Shown: positions 45,810 through 57,714 of the stretch, piece after piece | How positions within the stretch are numbered: the stretch's first letter is position 1 | Layout: each line of letters starts with the position of its first letter | Source of the DNA: Chlorokybus atmophyticus | Lineage: Eukaryota; Streptophyta; Chlorokybophyceae; Chlorokybales; Chlorokybaceae | Assembly: GCA_009103225.1 (NCBI GenBank) | Contig: RHPI01001507.1 | Coordinates: 640,025-704,024, forward strand | Reading direction: 5' to 3' | DNA: 64,000 bases | Translations under genes and position numbers: made by a program | The notes under the pieces: generated by a model | Databases searched by the model: none | Seen by the model: the letters and a program-made list of their open reading frames with translations, nothing else | Told to the model about the DNA's origin: nothing

Positions 45810-47882
45810 TATCTGTTATTAACTGGAGTTGCAGATGCTTTGCTCCCCTGAGCTCGGCAGCAGAGTCGGTTGCTGCTCAAGTATCAGCCCCTCAATTGAC
45901 ATCACCGCGATGTCACACCTTGCTACATTGAAGCCGCCTGTGGTGTAATTCAAGAAAAGCAGCACTTGCCTGCACAGATGCATGCAATGTTCATGCTGAG
46001 TCCGAAAGCTGCAGCGGTATTCAGCAGCCAGGCAGGCCATGCTGCTTCTAAGCATGCACTTCTCCCGCTCTGCCCTGTGCAATGTTGCACTGTCGGTGCA
46101 CAACATGCATCATGCATGATGCTTTTGGACATACTCTACTGTGCACCATGCACTTACAGTTTACTCTGGCGGGCGTAGCGACAAGCGTACGTGTGCCACC
46201 AGTGGATGAGTCTCCTGACGCCATGTTGCCTTCATCGGCCAGATCAACGCTGAGTTTTGCAATGCACGATTGTTCTTTGAATCGGAGCTGTGTTTAGAAA
46301 CTGCATGCAAGTTGTATTCAGAGTTGCCCCTTACAGACTGCAGGTGCACAGTTAGCCGCCAGCAGTAAGGCGTGTAAATATGAGCCGTTTGCGTGCAACC
46401 ACCAAGAAATTGAACCCGAAAGCAAGACCGTCTCGTGACGCGCATTCAACTTGCTCTTGAAGACTGCAAGCGCAGAATGCCTGTGCAAGGAGACACCATT
46501 GATCAAGTATGTCTTGACTGTGGACACTGCTTAGAAAGTGTTGGCTGCAACCAAATAAGCCACTAATTATTTATCTGGATGCAGTTGAACCCATATGCAT
46601 GCACCTTGAACTGTGCATCAGAGAAGGTCCAGCCCTTCTCTATTGAACAATTGCTTGATGTCAACCCACTGCACACACAGTTGAGAACAGCATGACCAGA
46701 GGGCTGAGCACGAAAGCTTTGTTAGCAAAGACAACCGCACGTGTTGATCCTGTGCAAGTCACATGAAGTGCTGCGGCGGTGTGCTCGCTTGCATAATCGG
46801 GAGGTCAAGTTGCATTCCGCGTAAGCATACTGGCAGCATCTCCAACGTGACAACTGCCATCATAGCAACGTGTTAGCAGTCTCTCGGTCATCTGGCGTAC
46901 GTGTGACGGCTTGCAAACAAGAATACAACTCGCCCACAGAAGAGATGAGTGAAACAAACATGGCATCAAGCAAAGGGTAGCAGAAACACTGGTGCTGAAC
47001 AGCTGACGGCACATGTGCAGCATCTTGCCTAAGCGTCGAAAGTCGGGAGCAGCACAGAAACATAGCCAGATATTACCCACTCAATGCTTGCAAGCACGGC
47101 CTGGAGAGCAGTGTGTGTTACTCGGTCAACATGACATGTCTTACTTTGCAGCTGCCGGTAACGCTTGTGCTGTGGTTAGGAGCAAAGCACAGAGCACGCA
47201 CCTACACCGTTTTGCCAACTTGACCAACGCAGAGCCATCGGCAATTGACACTGTTCCTAACTACGACATCACAAATCAGCAGCGTGAGCATACTGACGTA
47301 TGGTGTTCTAGTTGTACATCTAGGAATGCGCACCAGGCTGCTTGCTAGAGTCCAACCCGTTTCCTGTATGGAACTGCACCAATGGGTAAAGTAACATCCT
47401 CCCCTGCGCAATGCAGGTGTTGGGGCAGCTATGTAAGCAATGCTGACGACAGGTAGCTAGTGGTGAACCATAGTGTCAGGGTGGATAAGCTGTACACGAA
47501 ACTGAACGATGAAACTTTTCATCCCAGCGGCGAACTGAAGGCAATTCTCAATACTTGAAATTCCACTCCTGGTGCAACCAGCTGCAGCGACGTGAAGGAT
47601 ACTGTTGCGCATTGTTTGTGCATGCATGTCAAGGTTTGCTACAAGAGGAAAGAACTACTCAAACTCCGCCTATGTTTGCTGAGTGATCGCACGTCCCATT
47701 GTCAGCGACTGCATGCAGCTGCATGTCAAGTAGTTGCTGCAACATTGAAGCATTGACTTTGCTAGTTTCACGCACGCAGACGTAGTTGCAACCGGTACAG
47801 TAGCGTATCCTGATGTGCACAACGCTGCAGCATGTGCTGAACATGCCTACTGCAAGAGAGGTCGGAAGGGCCTTCTGCAAGA

Positions 47883-48392
<510 letters not shown>

Positions 48393-48630
48393 GCTCTCGC
48401 TCTCGAGCGCGCGCGTATCTCTCTTGCGTGTTCAACCAGTTCGTACCGGACCAGCACACATACGCAAACATGCACACACACGTACGTGCGAACGCACTCG
48501 CACTTGCAAATGCGCCTGCGTGCGCACTCCCTTGCATGACGCACACGCAGGCGGCGGCAGTTAATGATATGGCGACCTTGTAGCACCCTTGAGCACCACG
48601 CGGGTACATATACACATCATCGTTATCAGC

Positions 48631-48680
48631 ATGGTGGTTGCTGTTGTGACAATCACCCTTGTCACAACAGCAACCACCAT
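48631..48680. repeat. Perfect 20-bp inverted repeat near the end of unit C
   Basis: ATGGTGGTTGCTGTTGTGAC is exactly complementary to 48661-48680, with a 10-nt loop AATCACCCTT. Units A (26.95 kb) and B (37.59 kb) have only the first arm. Confidence 0.8.
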
Positions 48681-48739
48681 TGTTGTTGTTGGTGCTGCTG
48701 CTGCTGATGATGATGATGCTTGTGCGTACAGTTTTCACA

Positions 48740-48950
48740 GAGCCAGCTATTCTCAGCACTCCCTGGTCCTGCTTCAACTTGCTGGCTGGCAAAAACGTGA
48801 GCACGAGGATGTGGGCAAGGTGGAGGGGTATCGCAAGGCTCTGCGGAAGGCTGCCATGGATTGTCGTGGCCTATGGGGTGCAAAGCTTGCAGCCGCCCGC
48901 CAAAACGATACAACTATTACCTTGAGTTGGCGTGGGCGTGAATTGACTGG
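48740..48950 (+). other. Exon-like open segment of unknown identity
   Basis: Just beyond unit C a frame of about 65 codons with balanced composition contains KREHEDVGKVEGYRKALRKA and LSWRGREL. It ends at a GT (GACTG/GTATTT) followed by about 650 bp of intron-like CA/TG sequence. I do not recognise the family. It may be a stranded exon or chance. Confidence 0.25.
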
Positions 48951-49656
48951 TATTTGCATGCGAATTTTCGTGCTGACCAGCCCACGTAGCTGGCGCTCCC
49001 CCTGCCAGTATGCACACATGCTTGCACAGGCACACGTAGACCGTATGCAAAGCGCTGCAGGGAATGCAAGACTGTGTCACACGGTGGTGCCTCCCCCAAC
49101 ATGCGCACATGCACCGTGCATGGTTGTGGCGTGTGACACACACTAATCAGGAAAAGCAGCAACTGCCAGCAGTGCTACCAGCAGCTGCTATGACAGCAGT
49201 GCTGTTATCCATACATGCACGTACATCATGCGTCCATGCATGTGTGCGTCCGTATTCTTGCCAGCAGCTGCCGCTGGCAAGGACACTCATATGCACGCAG
49301 CGCCTGCCGAGCGCCTATCATAGGTACAGGAGTCCTGTACCTCACGAATGCGCATGAACCACTTGCTAGGCGCACACATATGCAAGTATGTGTGCGCATA
49401 TGCACTCACCATCTCACTCACTCTGACATCTCCTGCTACCTGCTAACGCAACCTGCTCATGCAAGAATGCACGCGGACCACCACCATCTTCTGCTGCACA
49501 TCACATGCGCACACATGCAGATACTCAGTTGCAAGCGCGCATGCACGCATTCCCTTTATGCAGATAGGCACGCACGCATGCTCGCACACCAATCCAAACA
49601 GGCTATATGTCTGCGTTCGCCAAGTTCATGTGTAATGAAGGACAACTGGTACTTGC
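48951..49656. other. CA/TG-rich intron-like filler
   Basis: About 700 bp of alternating purine-pyrimidine sequence with small inverted patches (for example GTACAGGAGTCCTGTAC at 49324-49340). No gene seen. Confidence 0.5.
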
Positions 49657-49858
49657 ATTGGCGTCAGAGTAGCAGCCGCTAGACTTGCGTCTCTGTTTAT
49701 GGCCACTACATGACGGTCTCTAGGACATGTGTCCTGAAGAACAACTCCTGGTTCCTGCCTTGGCTGTAGTAGAGGCCACTGGACTTGTTTTGCGACCTCA
49801 AGCAAAGTGGGAGCAGAGCTGTGTGCCCAGTCATTTGCAATGCAGACAACAGCCTCAC
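49657..49858 (-). pseudogene. Decayed copy of GBSSI exon 6
   Basis: On the minus strand, CAG/GTGAGG at 49858 is followed by sequence aligning to GBSSI exon 6 (55105-55205). GTTGTCT.CATTGC.AATGACTGG and CACACAGCTCTGCT match almost base for base, then one inserted base shifts the frame. After an insertion of about 80 nt, GGCTGCTACTCTGACGCCAA matches the exon end, followed by GCAAGT, the same unusual GC donor used by the intact gene. A possible decayed exon 5 lies at about 49951-50017. The fragment is inverted relative to GBSSI and about 4 kb from it. Non-functional. Confidence 0.7.
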
Positions 49859-50194
49859 CTGCAGTACGGTAAAGTGGAGTTCGCAAGCGAGTGTTCTCAG
49901 AGACAACTTGTTGAACAACCACACATACACGCGCATGTACACACTTACCAATTCGGCGGCAGCCTTTGCCAGCAACCAACAGCTTTCCTCCCGCAGTGTC
50001 TTGCTTCAAAGCTATAGCTACCGGCAGCGCTTACCCCTTCCCAATCACTAACACAACATAACGCTCAACGTAGATTATCTCAAGTTGACATAACACTGTT
50101 GGCTGATCGCGCCTCACGTGCCTCTGTCAGCTCAAGTTGCCAGCGAATATAATCTGGAAACCGTTTGTGCCAGGAGGCTGCAGGGCACGCCTGA

Positions 50195-51975
50195 GGGCTG
50201 TTGAGGCTGCCATGCCAACTGCATGCTGACGACAGAACAACACACGGTCCAGCACGTAGTCTCTGCATGTAAACGCCCTGCCCCATGCTGCCACCGGCCA
50301 CGTGCTTTCGCTCCACTTCTGTAAATCTAGTTGCTAGCTGCTTGGAGCGTGTTGCACACAAGTGGTAAGCTCCGTGCATGCACTCCAAGCAGTCGCGTCA
50401 AGCAGGTTGAAAACGTGGCTGGGAGTCGCACATCGGTCAGTTACAGTTTGCAGATGGCTTGTCACCCAGCAACGAGCAGCAGTTGCATGTGGCAACTCAG
50501 GCTCAAGCACGCCTGCCGCTAACCAACAATGGCAGGCTATGGTTGGCCAATGTTATGGTTAGTACTGGATAGCATTACGACGGCAACTGTACGTGCATGT
50601 GTGCATAAGCGCATGGCCATGTTACAGTAATGCATCACATTTTTCTGCCATGACACAATGCACACCATTCGCGGGCAAATGGACGCAGTGTGCTTCACTA
50701 GCACAGTGCTGATTGCAAGGCTCGGTCAGCTGCTGTTGAACTGTCAACTGCCCACTATCACTTCTGAAGTACTATAAACGTGCGAACCCGACTTGGTAAC
50801 TTGTGACTTTTCTGCAGTGCAGCAGTAATGTTGTCCCTAACGCGCGACACAAGAGCTGCCACAGTCAGCGTCGTTGCACCTGGCTTGCACAACTCCTTTT
50901 TACAGGTAAGGCAGCAGCTTGGCTGGTCGCAATCGACTTCATTCCAGCTGATGCTCTTCGCAACGCCTACCTGCAGGCAAGTGCAGTGCACCAGTTTGGC
51001 ACAACTGTGGTCTGTGTGCAGCACAACCACTCTTGATGATGCTGTTGACAAAAGCAACAAGGTGAGCTTCTGCTCCTCCCCTAATTCCATGCTGACGCTT
51101 GCTCTTTAGTTGGCGCTGCCCACTCAACATTGTCTGTTTGGCCAGCCGCCGGTCAAACGGGTGGGCAGGGCTGGATTGCCCCCATGGTCAGAAACGCGAG
51201 CAGGAAGCTGTGCGCCGATTCTGGGAGGGGTTATCTCTTCCTCCGCAACAAGTGGCGTTGTTGACAGCCAAAGGCAAGTCCTTCTCACTTTACCGCAACA
51301 CTATAGAGCTGGAGCGACGAGTCCATGAGGTTTGTTGTGTCAACTATCTCAATGTCTGTTCAAGAGTGCTTGTGACAAACAGGTCGTGGAATTGCAGTTG
51401 TGAAAGCTGATTCCTGGTGCGAGCACGAGACAAATGGCCCTTCCCGATCTTATACAGCGCGTTACAGAGAGTCTTGCAACCTGTCAAGGCTTAAAGCGCT
51501 TCTAAGCATTAGTGATCAGGACCTTTGCGTTATCCTGCGCGGTGCTCCTCATATATTCAGCTAGAAACCCGAGGTTGTGGCTGGAAAGTTTGCTGCCTGG
51601 CGGACGTTTCTGGCAGTCGATCACGCAGACATGGTCGCGGTTCTGAAAAGATGCCCGATATTAGTCTGCAGCAATGATGCTGCTGTGCGCAGCAAGCTTC
51701 AGACGTTTCTAGACGCCTTGGAGTCTCGCAGGCTGGGTGACAGGCGCCTTGCCATGCAGATTTTCATGTGCCATGCAGGAATTGTTGTCCGGTTGTCATG
51801 TGAGCAAATCAATCAAAACACGCTCCAAGCGACTAGCTGCTGAATTTACGGAGGTGGAGCGAAGCATGTGGCCAGTGTCTGCATGGCAACAAGCATTTAC
51901 ATGCAGTGACTACGTGCTTGACCGCTTGTTGTTTACCGACAACACGCTCTTCCCATGGCAGCCTCAACAGCCCCG
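50195..51975. repeat. Inverted pair of about 150-bp gene fragments
   Basis: 51815-51975 (+) matches the reverse complement of 50195-50345: ACGCTCCAAGC, TTTAC.GA.GTGGAGCGAA, TTTACATGCAG..ACTACGTGCT and GGCAGCCTCAACAGCCC are shared in order. In the plus copy one frame is open (RLAAEFTEVERS..). The minus copy has a TAG in the same frame. The parent gene is unknown. Sequence between the arms includes exon-like pieces at 50.8-51.1 kb that I cannot assign. Confidence 0.6.
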
Positions 51976-52015
51976 TCCTGCTCTTCAACCTCCTGGCAAC
52001 ACAGGTTTCTAAAGT
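51100..52015 (+). pseudogene. mTERF-like gene remnant
   Basis: An open segment KREQEAVRRFWEGLSLPPQQ runs to VHE before a GT donor-like site (about 51190-51330). After an AG it resumes near 51490 with LKALLSISDQDLCVILRGAP, an in-frame TAG at 51562-51564, then KPEVVAGKFAAWRTFL, VAVLKRCPILV and KLQTFLDALE. The spacing of short helices with xxLLxxxPxLV-type repeats resembles mTERF organelle proteins, which bind nucleic acid in plastids or mitochondria. The in-frame TAG and the loss of frame after about 51.78 kb argue for a pseudogene. Family assignment is tentative. Confidence 0.35.
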
Positions 52016-53877
52016 TTGTTTGCTGGCAACATGAGGTTAAACAGGCACGTCAGGCACGATTATTCAGTAGTGATATATAGCCAACATCAAAAGTTGTATG
52101 AGGAGCTGGTACGCTACAGCATGGCAGCTCCACCCTGCTTGTTGACTGTGTACATGGGTAGAAGATTGACAAAAGGTTGATTTAAGCTGTCTCGAGGTTT
52201 TTGCACTTGGTGTTGGATGCTTTGCAGATAATTTCGCGCATGCTGCTTCTTCATGCACGCATTAGTGCGTGTCCGCATTGTGAGTCAATGCTTGGATTGG
52301 CGCATCAAACGAATGCCTTACAACAGCATTGTTGAGACTGGTTTACAATGTGCCTTTTTACTATTGTCATTGCTGCGCGAACCGCGCGCTATCCCAGGTC
52401 GACATCACAGACACCATGCACACACATAGTGGAATCTCACATGCATAGATCACTTGCATATTCTGAACACTTTGAGAGTATGCATCCCAGCGAGCGTCAT
52501 GCCTGCCTTGGTGCTCGGAAGGTCAGTATGCTACCGGTGAAAATTTCAACCAATGTAATAAAGAGCTACAAGTATCATAACACATGCAAGATTTATGTCA
52601 GCGCATAGATCACATAAAGAGCTGCACTAGGCACGCTCGAGAAATGTGTATATTAGATGCAAGCGCACAAGGTCAAGCAAACTCACATAGCACATCACGA
52701 AGCAAACAACATACGCCAATCTTTTTTTAACAGAGCAATATAATAAAGCACATCATCATGCACAATATATGTGACATTTGTATGTGAATCATTGCTCTTG
52801 GTCACACATTAGCATATCAGCGAGTATATCAACAATGTTGACACTCTTTGGATCTTAAATTGTCACCTTTGTATGTCGTCATCGTCAACGCCAGTACATC
52901 ATGTTATCGTACCTTTTATATAATCTTTGCGAATGTATTATATAACAACAATTATGATATAAGTGACGCAATTATAATAATCGAATAAGTAATGCAAGGT
53001 ACGAGACAAGTGGCATCAAGTTGGAGTACATAATGCTGCTGGCCATGTATACCGTGTATAGTGAGAGAAATTGGAGTGCATCATCAGCAACAACACTGAT
53101 CAGTCACCTATCCTGCCAAGAGTGTGACTGCTGATCACTCATCATTAATCAGCAATGCGAGCGTCGAGCACTTCAACGGTCATTATTGATCACCGATCGT
53201 TCTGATCCACTGACGACACCAGACTACTGATGACCAAAGGCCAGCCTGTGCGGCTGCCACCTGGCGCGCGCTACCTTACAACAGGCCTACTTGGCAGACT
53301 GGCAACACCGATCCACACAAGCTTAATTTTACCTTTTTCAATAGAACTTAGAGCTTTCTGCCATACTGGAACATACCGTGCGCGGTCAAAGCTCGACAGA
53401 TGAAGCGGCCTTATTTCACAAATCGACCGGCAGGCGCGCTCCCGCGCTCGATGCTCTTCTTTTGCTGCAGCTGGCAAGGAGACCAGCGATGCCCAGCCGC
53501 GGCTCTGGCAGGCGAGTCGCAATGCGCGGCGCGGCTGATTCCCGGCTGGCACCACAGCCCTAAGCAAGTGCTCAGATCTTTTAGAGGCGTCGCGCACTGT
53601 GGTTCTTCTATTCTCCCTAGGCTTAGCCTGCGCCCGGGCATCCGCCACCGACCTGGTCGCAAGCCAGCCTCAAACTAACGGAATGCCCGTGCGCGGGAAT
53701 CCAGCGTTAAACCGCACCGCGCATTACAAGCCTGTCGATAGATAGAGCTCAATTGCCGATATCTAAAATAATACCGATTATGGCACTGATATACTTCTGC
53801 CACATAGCTATGCCGCGGCTTAGTTGGCGATGTGGCTGGCGGCATAGGTAGCGGCATAGGCTACGGCGGTGGCAGAG
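52016..53877. other. Intergenic upstream of GBSSI
   Basis: AT-rich and featureless from 52.3 to 53.05 kb, with a cluster of TGATCA/GATCA palindromic motifs at 53.09-53.21 kb. A GC-rich block at 53.22-53.66 kb has a 126-codon minus-strand frame of no recognisable family. The GBSSI promoter and 5' UTR should lie in the last few hundred bases. Confidence 0.45.
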
Positions 53878-56800
53878 ATGGCGGCGTCTGTGGCATCAGC
53901 GGGAGTGTGGTTTGGAGTTGCTGTAGGTAGCAATGCAGCGGTGGCGAGCTCGTCTAAGCCCTCTACTCGTCGCCCGCAGCAGCAGCAGCAACCTGCTGCA
54001 TTCAATGGGCTGCGCTCCGGGCGGCGGGCATTGCCTACTTCCTCCTCCTCCTCTTCCTCCTCCGTGGCGGCGGTCACGCTTGAGGAGAAGATCAGCCAGC
54101 ATGCCCGTAGCCGCACCACCACCTCCTCACCCTCCTCAAAGCAGCCCACCCGCTGCGGCATGAACATTGTCTTCGTCTCCGCTGAGGTCGCCCCATGGAG
54201 CAAGACAGGCGGCCTAGGCGACGTCCTGGGAGGCCTCCCCGCCGCCCTCGCTGTAAGCATGCATGTGATGCAGATTTAGCTGCACTCACAAGTAAATATT
54301 AGCTGAACACACCGACATTGTTGTACCAGGCGCGAGGCCACCGTGTGATGACCATCTCACCACGCTATGATCAGTATAAGGACGCTTGGGACACTGACAC
54401 TACAGCTGAGGTGAGTAGCTTGTTCAGTACCTGTTCAGATTGATTGAATGTGCTTTGTATTGTTAGCATTTGTGTAACGTGTGCTTGTGTGTGCAGGTTG
54501 ATGTGGGCGGGAAAAAGGAAACAGTGCGCTTTTTCCACACATACAAGCGAGGTGTTGATCGCGTGTTTGTGGACCATGAGTGGTTCCTCTCGCGCGTAAG
54601 CAACATTCATGCATGTTGTGCTGGAAACCAATGCATGCATGTGTGCTTGTGCGAGTGGGTGTGTGCTTACATACGTTGTTGTCACAACCAGGTGTGGGGT
54701 AAGACTGGGGGAAAGATTTACGGCGAGCGCACGGGTGTGGATTACACTGATAACCAGCTGCGCTTCAGCCTGTTTGCTCAGGTTAACATACACAAATACA
54801 CATTGCACACATACATACACATGAACGCTAGCACGCTGCATCAGCATTGCATGTGCACATAAATGCGGTTCCAAAAGTGTGTGGCTCACTCCTGCTGAAC
54901 ACAACTGTCTTTTAGGCTGCATTGAAGGCGCCTCTTGTTCTCAACCTAGACACCAGCAAGGATTACTCTGGCCCCTATGGTGAGTGTGTATGTGTACGCA
55001 TGCGTGCCTGCGTGCGTGGTTGGGGGTGGCACACCTCGGGTGGGTGGGTTAGTGCGTGTGCTCTTGTCACAGGGAATATTCACCTGTATAACTTCTCATT
55101 GTAGGTGAGGATGTTGTCTTCATTGCGAATGACTGGCACACAGCTCTGCTGCCACTCTACATGAAGTCGCAGTACAAGCCCATCGGCCGCTACTCTGACG
55201 CAAAGGCAAGCAACACTTTTGTGGAGCAGTGGTGTAGTACACTCTCCACATACACGCATGCAACCACACAAACATAAACATGATGCAAGCATGCGTGCAC
55301 ACGTTGGTGGGTCACATGTGTGCAAATCGCACACACACAGGCAGGCACGGCCTGCACACGCAGACGTACACACATCTGCGCGGATATGCGAGCATGTCTG
55401 TTTGCTCTGTTGTTACAGATGCACGGACATGCGTATGCCGATGCACACATGCATGCACACGCATACACGCACACACTAACACACGAACACGCACGCGCTC
55501 ACCCTCTCCCTCCCCTCCAGGTGATCTTCTGCGTCCACAACGTGGCCTACCAGGGCCGTTTCGCCCTCTCCGACTTCTCTTTGCTCGGCCTCCCCTCCTC
55601 CTTCCGCCCTTCCTTCCACTTTGTCGACGGCTACGAGAAGCCCGTGAAGGGTCCCAAGATCAACTGGATGAAGGCCGGGTTCCTGGAAGCCGACAAGGTC
55701 ATGACGGTGTCGCCGAACTACGCCGAGGAGATGCTGAGCGGGCCTGAGAGGGGAGTGGAACTGGATGACGTGCTGAAGACAGTGGATGTGAAGGGGATTA
55801 TTAATGGGATGGACATACAGGTGGGTGGGTGGGTGAGTGTGTGTGGGTGTGTATGCGGGTGTGAGTGTGTTGCTCTGCATGTGCGTTGCACGCTTGTGCA
55901 TGTGCGTGCATGTGGCATGTGGTACTAATGTGTGTGTATTCGTGTGGGTGTATACGCCTGTTTTATGTGGGGTCATTACAATATGTGTGCACATGTATCT
56001 CTCTTGTTGTTTTAGTTTCAGTGGTTGTGTCTCACACAGCTTGTCTATGTGGCTTTCTGTTCAGGAGTGGGATCCGGCCACAGACAAGTACCTGGACCAG
56101 AATTTTGACATCACCACCATTCAAGTGAAGGGTACACTCAAAGAGGCTCTTCAGGCAGAGGTATGCTGCATCAACACATTGTGTGTGACACACAGCTTGA
56201 CCACGCAACAATGTGTCCTTCTCATCAACAGGTTGGCCTACCCGTTGATGCGAGCATCCCGCTGATGGGCTTCATCGGGCGGTTGGAAGAGCAGAAAGGG
56301 TCGGATATCTTGATGGAAGCTGTGCCGGAGCTCATGAAGGAGAAGTGCCAGGTGAGAGAGTGTGTGTGTGTGTGTATGTTGTGTCGGGATGTTGGATCAG
56401 TCTGGGTCATTACTAGCCAAGTGTGTCTGTCAGTGGACTTGGGGTTGATTGTTGCACTTTGCAGCTTGTTGTGCTGGGTACTGGTAAGGCCAAGTTTGAG
56501 AAGCAGCTGGAGGAGCTTGAAGAGAAGTACCCTGACCAGGTACGTGCGTGTGTGGGTGGGTGGGTGGGTGGATGTGATCAAGGTTGTGTCAACACCACAT
56601 GAAACTGTGCTGTCTTGCAGGCACGGGGAGTGGTGAAGTTCTCCGTGCCCCTCGCACACATGATCACCGGGGGTAAGGGCTGCATCACTACCATGCGCAC
56701 GTGCGCATACATGCTCATGCACACTTATGCACCCGCATGCACCCTCACACGTGCCGCCATCTGCGCGCGCACGCACAGGTGTCTGTACACGTATATGAGC

Positions 56801-57714
56801 ACACACACGCCCACCCGCAAACCCACCCGCACACGCACGCACACTCCTGTATGCTTATCACTGACCCCTCCCGCGCAGGTGCCGACTACATGCTCGTCCC
56901 CTCCCGTTTCGAGCCCTGCGGTCTGATCCAGCTCCACGCCATGCGTTACGGCACGATCCCCGTCGTCGCCACAACAGGTGGACTTGCCGACACGGTGCGC
57001 GAGGGCGTGACAGGTTTCCAGATGGGTTGCTTCGATGTCGATTGCGAGACGGTGAATCCGGAAGACGTGGAGGCGATCGTGGAAGCGACCAAGAGAGCGC
57101 TGTCGGTGTTTGGGACGAAGCAGTTTGAAAGGATGAGATACGCGTGCATGAATCAGGACCTGTCGTGGAAGGTGCGTGTATAAGTGTGCGGTTTGCGAGC
57201 GTATACGTGTGCGTGTGCATGTATATGCATGCCCACGTGGCATGCCCACGTGGGCATGCATATACAAGCATGCACACGCATGCTTGCAAACTGCACTTGT
57301 GCAAGCGCGCATGCGTGTGTGCTCGTGTGCGATGCACGTGCCTGTTCGCATGTGTGTGCACATGCGCGTATGCGTGTGCGTGTGCATGCGCATTTGCTTT
57401 TGTGCTTGCCCNGCCCCCCCCCCCCTTCCCTCTCCCTCATGTGCATGTGTGTGTGCGTGCGTGTATGTGAACATTCAATCACTAACGCGCACACATGATG
57501 TGCGCATGTATGTACCTGTGCACGTGCGCGCGTGTCTGTTCTCTTCCTTTTTGGGAGCAGCGCTGAGTTGTGTTCTGTTGTTCAGGGACCTGCCAAGGAT
57601 TGGGAGCAGACTCTGCTGGACATGCTGCACCCGCCACAGAAGCGTGCTGCACAGGTGGGGCTGGATAAGGACGAGGTGGGCCCGCGCGCAAAGGAGAACA
57701 TTGCCACACCTTGA
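53878..57714 (+). CDS. GBSSI: Granule-bound starch synthase I, 624 aa, thirteen exons
   Basis: Exons: 53878-54252, 54330-54410, 54497-54595, 54692-54781, 54916-54979, 55105-55205, 55521-55820, 56065-56160, 56232-56351, 56465-56539, 56621-56672, 56879-57171, 57586-57714; all phases agree, stop TGA. ATG 53878 opens a Ser/Gln/Arg-rich transit peptide of about 90 residues. The GT5 fold starts at [20 protein letters not shown], with the ADP-glucose-binding Lys at about residue 109. Later GT5 landmarks are [52 protein letters not shown] and the C-terminal glucan-synthase motif [23 protein letters not shown] landmarks ([21 protein letters not shown]) separate it from soluble synthases. It elongates amylose from ADP-glucose inside plastid starch granules. 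The exon 6/7 junction (SDAK/VIFCVHN) requires a GC donor. Confidence 0.96.
57220..57266. repeat. Perfect 19-bp inverted repeat in GBSSI intron 12
   Basis: TGTATATGCATGCCCACGT and its exact reverse complement flank a 9-nt loop. The stem is G/C-containing and strong enough to fold in pre-mRNA. Its end overlaps a CACGTG. A single N follows at 57412 beside a C run. Confidence 0.85.
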
